Source: an archaeon (GTDB lineage Archaea > Thermoplasmatota > Thermoplasmata > Methanomassiliicoccales > Methanomethylophilaceae). Taken from it: a DNA stretch of 10,702 nucleotides. The DNA is taken from contig JAKSHV010000020.1 in the NCBI GenBank assembly GCA_024399225.1, forward strand, positions 1 through 10,702. The letters run 5' to 3'. The notes under the pieces were generated by a model, which did not search any database, was not told the DNA's origin, and saw only the letters and a list, made by a program, of their open reading frames with translations. Both the position numbers and the translations under genes were made by a program. How positions within the stretch are numbered: position 1 is the first letter of the stretch; each line of letters begins with the position of its first letter. This document shows, in pieces, positions 6,542 to 10,702 of the stretch.

Positions 6542-7950
6542 GTGCTCACATCTTGTCTATGGAATGGTATGGTTATCATTATTTTAGTACCTTTACCGAC
6601 CTCGCTCTCCACACTAAGGGTTCCGCCGGTCATTTCCTCGATACGCTGTTTGACGTTGGCGAGTCCGATGTGGCTTCTTCCGTCCTCCTTGACGGGCTGC
6701 GAGGTGTCGAATCCCACGCCGTCGTCGAGGATGAGGACGGTGTGTCCGAGCGCGGAACGGTAGGTCCTGACTGTGACGGTTCCGCCTTCTTCCTTGATGG
6801 TGACGCCGTGTTTGATGGCGTTCTCGACCAGCATCTGAAGGGTGAGTGCGGGAATGTTGAACTCGGTATCGGTGAGTTCGTAGTTGACGGTAAGTTTGTC
6901 TTTGAAACGGAGTTTCTCGAGGCTCACCTAGGTGTCGACGTGCCTCATCTCCTCCTTGAAGGGGATCGGGTTCTTCTGCGAGAACGAGTTCATGTTTCCT
7001 CTACGATCTCTGTTGAACTCGGTGAGTGCCTTCACGGTCTCCGGGGGAGTACCGTCGATCTCGGAGATGGCCTTGAGGGACCTGTACAGGAAATACGGCT
7101 GGATCTGTGCGGTGAGGAGTGTGACGTCCTGTTCAACGATCTCCGCCTGTTTCTCTGCGATATCACGTCCCCTCTCAACGTAGAAGTTGCCGTAGATCAG
7201 CATGATGGAGAAGAGCAGTGCGATGTAGATCAGGCCGATTCCGAAGAACAGCGACTGGATGATGGCTGCGAAGATGGGCAGGATCGTATAGCTGCAGAGA
7301 GCGAGCTTCTTCTCGGAGACGTCGACATACTTCAGGACAGCTATCATCGCCACGACGAGCATGAGGCCGGGAGTCAGGAGGGTGAACCAATAGTAATCCT
7401 GACGAACATAGGTTCCCGTATCGTCGACTATGAATATCGCATCGGTCCAAGGGTTGGTAAGAATCAGTAGGAGTCCGACGGCGAGGATGGCATAATAGAT
7501 GATCTGAAGGATCTCGTATGCTTTGGTCTTATTGCTGATGATCTCCCCGATGTAAAGCCAGAATGCGGCAAGCAGGAGATGGATGAATCCAAGCAGGTAG
7601 TAATTCACCAGTTTGTTCCAGAGGATCCTGTCTGGGTCCCCGTTGTTGATCCAGAATTCGAAATCCCAGAGGAGGATGAAACCCTCGAACAGGATCATCG
7701 CCATGAAGTACATGGTGGCCATGTTGGAACGGTGGTCGAAGACCGTCGTCAGCAGAAGGATTATGCAGACGCCCATTCCGACAAGGTCGAGTGTGATGTT
7801 GATAGTGGAATAGAACGGCAGGGCACCGTCCCCCAGATTGTACATCTGGAGAATGGAGAACGCGGTGGATATTACGAGTATGGATGTGACGAAGATTCCG
7901 ATAATGTTCCATCTCATGTCGCGTATCGTCCGGTTCACCTCCTGGTGCAC
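6538..7950 (-). CDS. Membrane sensor histidine kinase HK2 with in-frame UAG (possible pyrrolysine), H-box His replaced by Tyr
   Basis: Read through one TAG (6928-6930), the gene encodes 470 residues and is a paralogue of HK1. Residues 1-258 hold about seven membrane helices ending in L-I-Y-G-N-F-Y-V-E-R, almost the same as HK1. The H-box reads Q-I-Q-P-Y-F-L-Y-R-S-L, so the phospho-acceptor His is Tyr286 and the usual Asn is Arg. Codon 341 is TAG, in the segment H-V-D-T-*-V-S-L-E-K-L-R-F, where HK1 has Phe and relatives Tyr. The rest (342-470) is a complete ATPase domain: LVENAIKHG (374-382, N377), DDGVGF, HIGLANV and GKGTKI. Without readthrough there would be a 340-residue membrane half (6928-7950) and a possible 129-residue ATPase half (6538-6927, GTG). 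The start is GTG. The stop TGA overlaps the regulator ATG. The alternatives are a pseudogene or a sequencing error. Confidence 0.8.
6928..6930 (-). other. In-frame UAG codon within HK2
   Basis: On the minus strand the frame reads CAC-GTC-GAC-ACC-TAG-GTG-AGC-CTC-GAG. No frameshift is involved and the codons either side belong to the same domain. It is the only TAG met in a coding frame here; all 13 genes end in TGA or TAA. In pyrrolysine-using methanogens such codons are translated as pyrrolysine to some degree. The pyrrolysine genes themselves are not in this window. Confidence 0.6.
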
Positions 7951-7984
7951 ATAGCCAGTAAACGGAATCCCATACCGTTTGTGA

Positions 7985-8000
7985 CATTATATGCTTATAG
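7985..8000 (-). promoter_or_regulatory. Promoter of the HK2-regulator operon
   Basis: The minus strand reads CTATAAGCATATAATG, holding two overlapping TATA-like boxes (centres about 7997 and 7989). They predict transcription starts near 7972 and 7964. That places the GTG start of HK2 (7950) 14-22 nt inside the mRNA, or makes a leaderless start at an out-of-frame ATG (7973). Confidence 0.5.
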
Positions 8001-8005
8001 GTGCG

Positions 8006-8037
8006 GATACGACAACTGATGCATTTTGTCGTGTATC
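8006..8037. promoter_or_regulatory. Inverted repeat just upstream of the HK2 TATA box
   Basis: GATACGACAA (8006-8015) pairs with TTGTCG-TG-TATC (8026-8037), a 10-bp dyad with a 2-nt bulge. It overlaps the stop codon of the preceding small gene and touches the BRE side of the HK2 promoter. It could be an activator site for HK2 or the 3' end hairpin of the small gene; no U-tract follows, which favours the former. Confidence 0.35.
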
Positions 8038-8326
8038 AATCTCTTAAAGCGAGCATGGCTCTTTTGGTGAAAAGACTGTACTTGATCTTGAACTTCCTGC
8101 CGTCCGCAGCCTCGATGCGTGTCGTGTCGGAGATGCAGTTCATAGGTCCGTTGGTGACCATCACTAGCAGGTCCTGAACTCCTGCGGGGACTTCGAGTTC
8201 GACGATCTCATCTGCCTTGCCTTCTCCGATCTTCTCATCATTGATGCCGAAGATGAACTTCAGCTCTCCGCGCATTCCTTTGGGTGCGTTGCAGAGGATG
8301 GAGATTCTGGCAGTGGGGTTTTCCAT
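8036..8326 (-). CDS. Small hypothetical protein, predicted beta-sandwich
   Basis: The product has 96 residues and no signal peptide, membrane helix or Cys-rich motif. By eye it alternates short beta strands: a glycine turn, F-I-F-G-I-N-D-E-K-I-G-E-G, then E-I-V-E-L-E-V-P-A-G-V-Q-D-L-L-V. That resembles small beta-sandwich domains with a strand, a VPAG turn and another strand. I cannot name a family or function. The ATG is about 24 bp from a TTTAAA box shared with the divergent Sel1 gene, which supports this start and a leaderless transcript. It ends in TGA, and HK2 downstream has its own promoter. Confidence 0.65.
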   Translation of the reverse strand: MENPTARISILCNAPKGMRGELKFIFGINDEKIGEGKADEIVELEVPAGVQDLLVMVTNGPMNCISDTTRIEAADGRKFKIKYSLFTKRAMLALRD

Positions 8327-8347
8327 GAAGAGTGATAATCAACCATC

Positions 8348-8353
8348 TTTAAA
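8348..8353. promoter_or_regulatory. Palindromic TATA box shared by divergent genes
   Basis: TTTAAA is centred at 8350.5, about 24 bp from the ATG at 8326 (minus) and 26 bp from the ATG at 8377 (plus). No other good TATA box is present in the 50-bp gap, so one symmetric element seems to serve both leaderless transcripts. Confidence 0.5.
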
Positions 8354-8376
8354 TGCCATTCTGCGATTCGGAACGC

Positions 8377-8814
8377 ATGTCCGATATCCCCGAGACCTTG
8401 GACGGTCCACAGAAGCTTGTTTACGAGAGTGCTCTCGCGGGCAATGCCGAAGCGATGTTCATGGTCGCATCATTCTACCACAACGGGGATAATGTGGAAC
8501 AGTCCGACGAGAAGTCTTTCGAATGGTGTCTCAAGGCCGCGGAGGCCGGAAACACCAACGCGATGAACAACCTAGGTGCACTCTACGCAAGCGGCGCAGG
8601 TGTGAAGCAGTCCCTTCAGGATGCGGCCAAATGGTTCATCAAGGCAGCAGAGGCGGGACTCCCCGACGCACAGTTCAACGTCGCACTCCTCTACGAGAAC
8701 GGTTTCGGTGTCGAGCAGGATCCCAACGAGGTCGGAAAGTGGCTCAGCCGTGCCGCATCGCAGGGATACGAACCCGCTCTCGAACACATCGCCAAGATGT
8801 ACGGTCGCCGCTAA
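8377..8814 (+). CDS. Sel1-repeat protein
   Basis: The product has 145 residues and is made almost wholly of Sel1-like (SLR) repeats of 36 residues: 26-61, 62-97, 98-133 and a partial one at 134-145. Each follows the A-x-x-x-L-G-x-x-Y-x-x-G-x-G-V-x-x-x-x-x-x-A-x-x-W-x-x-K-A-A-E-x-G pattern. These helix-turn-helix repeats form scaffolds for protein binding and have no catalytic site. There is no signal peptide, so the protein is probably cytoplasmic. The frame also has an ATG at 8353, but that codon lies inside the TTTAAA promoter box. The ATG at 8377, 26 bp downstream of the box, fits a leaderless start. It ends in TAA, 45 bp before a second Sel1 gene. Confidence 0.85.
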   Translation: MSDIPETLDGPQKLVYESALAGNAEAMFMVASFYHNGDNVEQSDEKSFEWCLKAAEAGNTNAMNNLGALYASGAGVKQSLQDAAKWFIKAAEAGLPDAQFNVALLYENGFGVEQDPNEVGKWLSRAASQGYEPALEHIAKMYGRR

Positions 8815-8823
8815 CAGCAATGG

Positions 8824-8831
8824 CTTTTATC
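8824..8831 (+). promoter_or_regulatory. TATA-like box of the second Sel1 gene
   Basis: CTTTTATC, in the 45-bp gap between the two Sel1 genes, is centred 32 bp before the ATG at 8860. The second gene may therefore have its own promoter besides readthrough from the first. Confidence 0.35.
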
Positions 8832-8859
8832 TTCCGAGGAGAATACAGTCTCCGATAAC

Positions 8860-9291
8860 ATGGTCAAGGTAATCTACTACTCCGGAAGGATGATCCGCAA
8901 CCTCACCAAACTCGCCGACCGCGACGAGGATGCAGATGCTATGTTCGAGCTCGGTTACAGGTACTACTACGGATACGGCGTCAGGCACAACGTCAAGAAG
9001 GCCATCATGTGGTTCTACAACGCAGCCATCAGGGGAGACGCAGACGCCTGCTACATGATGGGTACCATGTGCTCCTGCGGAGAGGGATGCCCCCTCGACG
9101 ACGAAGAGGCAATGGACTGGTTCCTTCAGGCAGCGGATCTGGGACATCTCGATTCCATGAACGAGCTCGGTATCATGTTCGCCGAGGGTTACGGTGTCGA
9201 GGCCAATATGGACTTCGCCAGGGAATGGTGGCAGAAGGCCGCCGATGCAGGTTCCGAGGAAGCTGCAGAGAACCTCAAGAAATCCGAGTGA
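8860..9291 (+). CDS. Sel1-repeat protein
   Basis: The product has 143 residues. A short basic N-terminus (about 1-26) is followed by three 36-residue Sel1 repeats (27-62, 63-98, 99-134) and a partial one. Repeat 2 is atypical: M-C-S-C-G-E-G-C-P, with three Cys residues in place of the usual Y-x-x-G-x-G-V. The protein is about the same length and layout as its upstream neighbour but clearly diverged, so the pair is an old tandem duplication. It is probably a cytoplasmic protein-binding scaffold; the partner is unknown. The ATG start has no close Shine-Dalgarno sequence, and ATG codon 11 is a weaker alternative. It ends in TGA and is followed by a hairpin terminator. Confidence 0.85.
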   Translation: MVKVIYYSGRMIRNLTKLADRDEDADAMFELGYRYYYGYGVRHNVKKAIMWFYNAAIRGDADACYMMGTMCSCGEGCPLDDEEAMDWFLQAADLGHLDSMNELGIMFAEGYGVEANMDFAREWWQKAADAGSEEAAENLKKSE

Positions 9292-9305
9292 TTCTAAACT
9301 TCAAC

Positions 9306-9335
9306 GGTCCGTCATAGCGGCGGACCTTCCTTTTT
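9306..9335 (+). terminator. Terminator of the Sel1 genes
   Basis: GGTCCGTC (9306-9313) pairs with GGCGGACC (9319-9326), an 8-bp stem with one G-U pair and a 5-nt loop. It is followed by TTCCTTTTT. It begins 14 bp after the Sel1 stop codon and lies before the convergent gltS gene. Confidence 0.7.
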
Positions 9336-9355
9336 CCCTATTATTAACCCTCTCC

Positions 9356-10540
9356 TCAGAGAATATTGAGGAATATTGTCAGAACTCCCGTGTTCAGGAA
9401 GTCGATGAAGACGCTTCCGACCAGGGGCACGACGAAGAATGCAGTTGGCGCAGGTCCGTGCTCCTTCACAAGAGCCTCCATGTTCGCCATTGCGTTGGGT
9501 GTCGCACCGAGTCCGAATCCGCAGGTGGCGGTAAGGAACGCGGCGGCATCGTAGTTCCTGCCCATAATCCTGAATACAACGAAGTATGCGAACAGGGCGA
9601 CGATAGCGACCTGTACGAGGATGGTGATGATCATCATGGAGGCAAGGTCTGCGATCTGCCAGAGCTTCATGGTCATGAGTGCCATGGCAAGGAATACCGC
9701 GAGGCAGACTCCGCCGAGAGTTGACATCTCTCTGATAGGCAGATCGATTTTCTTGATATCCGCGACGTTACGTACAATCATCGCGATGATCATGGCACCG
9801 AAGTATACTGGCACTGTGATATTGATGGATTTGAACGCATCGCAGATGTAGGTTCCGAGTCCGACGCAGACTGCGATTAGGACCATTCCGATGAGGAACC
9901 TTCCGTTGTCGATGTATTCCTTCTTCTCCTCTTCTTCAGCGAAGATGAGGTCTTCCTCATCGGGCTGGAGAGAATGTTTCTTCACACGCATCTTGGCGAG
10001 CGGTCCGCCGATGAAACCGCTGACGGCGAGACCGAAGGTGGCTGCGGCCGTTGCAATGGTCGGTGCGTTCGTGAGTCCGAAATCCTCTGCAAGTGTTGCA
10101 CCGTAGCTTGCGGCGGTACCGTGTCCTCCGACGAGGGAGATGGATCCTAGACAGAGTCCGAGCTTGGAATCATATCCGAACATGCTTGCAAAGTATGCTC
10201 CGACCACATCCTGAATGATTAGGAGCACCAAGGCGAGCATAAGAAGCGTCAGGACGAGCTTTCCGCCAGATTTCAGCATTCTGAACGAGGCCATGAATCC
10301 AATCGAGCAGAAGAATGCCATCATGAAGACGTTCTTGAGGGTCTCGTCGAATTCGAATTCGGCTATGTCACTATAGTGTAGTGCACAGTTGATGACGGCG
10401 AATACAAGTCCTCCTGCAACCGCGGCAGGGATACAGAATTTTCGAAGGGTCTCGGACTTCTTAACAAGGAACAGTCCGAAACACAGGATGATCGCACCCA
10501 GTGCTGCACTCTGGTAGATGTTCAGGACTATTTCCATCAT
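9356..10540 (-). CDS. gltS: Sodium/glutamate symporter, GltS family
   Basis: The product is a 394-residue polytopic membrane protein of usual length for the ESS/GltS family, which imports glutamate with sodium ions. Two inverted halves of about five helices each are separated by a charged cytoplasmic loop (about 182-212, rich in Glu and Lys). Family signatures are present in both pore loops: V-G-G-H-G-T-A-A-S-Y-G (137-147) and C-G-F-G-L-G-A-T-P-N-A-M-A-N-M (340-354). The V-P-L-V-G-S-V-F-I-D-F-x-N ending (371-383) is also typical. Exact substrate cannot be proven from sequence. Two ATG codons in a row open the gene; a TATA-like TTTTTATG lies about 26 bp upstream, so the mRNA is probably leaderless. 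It ends in TGA. Confidence 0.93.
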   Translation of the reverse strand: MMEIVLNIYQSAALGAIILCFGLFLVKKSETLRKFCIPAAVAGGLVFAVINCALHYSDIAEFEFDETLKNVFMMAFFCSIGFMASFRMLKSGGKLVLTLLMLALVLLIIQDVVGAYFASMFGYDSKLGLCLGSISLVGGHGTAASYGATLAEDFGLTNAPTIATAAATFGLAVSGFIGGPLAKMRVKKHSLQPDEEDLIFAEEEEKKEYIDNGRFLIGMVLIAVCVGLGTYICDAFKSINITVPVYFGAMIIAMIVRNVADIKKIDLPIREMSTLGGVCLAVFLAMALMTMKLWQIADLASMMIITILVQVAIVALFAYFVVFRIMGRNYDAAAFLTATCGFGLGATPNAMANMEALVKEHGPAPTAFFVVPLVGSVFIDFLNTGVLTIFLNIL

Positions 10541-10560
10541 TGGGCGGCATAACGTGCGTT

Positions 10561-10579
10561 AACATAAAAACCTGTTTTT
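10561..10579 (-). promoter_or_regulatory. gltS promoter with overlapping dyad
   Basis: The minus strand carries TTTTTATGTT (10570-10561), centred about 25 bp before the ATG. It overlaps AAAAAC-CT-GTTTTT (10566-10579), a perfect 6+6 bp inverted repeat. A protein bound there would cover the TATA/BRE region and repress gltS. The flank is AT-rich, so chance symmetry is possible. Confidence 0.45.
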
Positions 10580-10610
10580 GAAAACAAATTTAGTGACATT
10601 TTGTTAATAA

Positions 10611-10679
10611 CTGGGTCTTCGAAAATGATCCAAGCCGGTTCGTAAGTGGAGAACCGGGCGTCCGACCGAAGACGCCCAG
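10611..10679 (+). ncRNA. Candidate structured RNA or 5' leader at window end
   Basis: This stretch, outside any gene, can form a long outer stem: CTGGG-TCTTCG (10611-10621) with CGAAGA-cg-CCCAG (10667-10679), 11 bp with a 2-nt bulge. The outer stem encloses a perfect 7-bp hairpin, CCGGTTC (10635-10641) with GAACCGG (10651-10657). An exclusive alternative hairpin pairs GGGCGTC (10656-10662) with GACGCCC (10671-10677). AT-rich promoter-like sequence precedes it on the plus strand. I do not recognise a known RNA family; strand and length are guesses because the window ends at 10702. Confidence 0.35.
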
Positions 10680-10702
10680 AGAAGAGTCCCATCCCTTCTG
10701 AA

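Noticed and set aside
6505..7470. A 321-codon open frame on the plus strand opposite HK2
   Set aside because: The minus strand encodes clear kinase domains. The antisense frame is rich in Asp, Glu, Val and Gly, as expected for a shadow of this codon use, and has no promoter or recognisable domain.
6538..7950. HK2 as a frameshifted pseudogene
   Set aside because: Both halves are in the same frame, with only one TAG, no indel and a conserved ATPase domain. A nonsense mutation cannot be excluded, but a frameshift can.
8353..8376. Upstream ATG at 8353 as start of the first Sel1 gene
   Set aside because: This ATG overlaps the TATA box and would lie upstream of the expected transcription start.
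10625..10700. A C/D box small RNA (ATGATCC near 10625 and CTGA near 10697)
   Set aside because: The C box matches only partly, the boxes are too far apart and there are no clear C' and D' boxes.
1..10702. CRISPR arrays, tRNA or rRNA genes, insertion sequences
   Set aside because: I saw no regularly spaced repeats, cloverleaf sequence, rRNA-like segment, transposase or terminal inverted repeats in the window.

Overview
The window looks like the chromosome of a methanogenic archaeon, most probably a gut-type Methanomassiliicoccales (Methanomethylophilus-like), although no rRNA is present to prove it. The evidence is a gene matching methanogenesis marker protein 2, archaeal promoter signals (TATA boxes about 25 bp upstream of start codons, implying several leaderless mRNAs), moderate GC, and stop codon use. 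Of 13 genes, 10 end in TGA, 3 in TAA and none in TAG. That pattern is expected of organisms that decode UAG as pyrrolysine.

Layout. 1-1300: the C-terminal end of an S2P/M50 membrane protease on +, convergent with the methanogenesis marker 2 gene on -. 1300-2870: an unrecognised 266-residue protein and a TetR regulator, both on -. 2870-3084: a regulatory region with a strong 8+8 bp inverted repeat. 3085-5232: a membrane histidine kinase (HK1) and a downstream unknown gene on +. 5236-7950, all on -: a TerB-like protein, a response regulator with a SARP-type DNA-binding domain, and a second membrane histidine kinase (HK2). 8036-8326 (-): a small predicted beta-rich protein, divergent from two tandem Sel1-repeat genes on + (8377-9291). 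9356-10540 (-): a GltS-type sodium/glutamate symporter. 10541-10702: the gltS promoter and a segment that folds into an RNA-like structure.

The most interesting part is the two-component system. HK1 and HK2 are paralogues of nearly equal length (466 and 470 codons) in the LytS-like His_kinase family. HK2 is interrupted by a single in-frame TAG at the position where relatives have an aromatic residue. Everything downstream stays in frame, keeps an intact ATPase domain and overlaps the response-regulator start, so readthrough as pyrrolysine is a serious possibility. The two kinases also have complementary defects. HK1 keeps the phospho-acceptor histidine but has a damaged ATP-binding domain. 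HK2 keeps the ATP-binding domain but has Tyr in place of the histidine. This suggests a heterodimer in which HK2, made full-length only by UAG readthrough, phosphorylates HK1, which then signals to the SARP-type regulator. The architecture resembles Firmicutes systems and was probably acquired by transfer.
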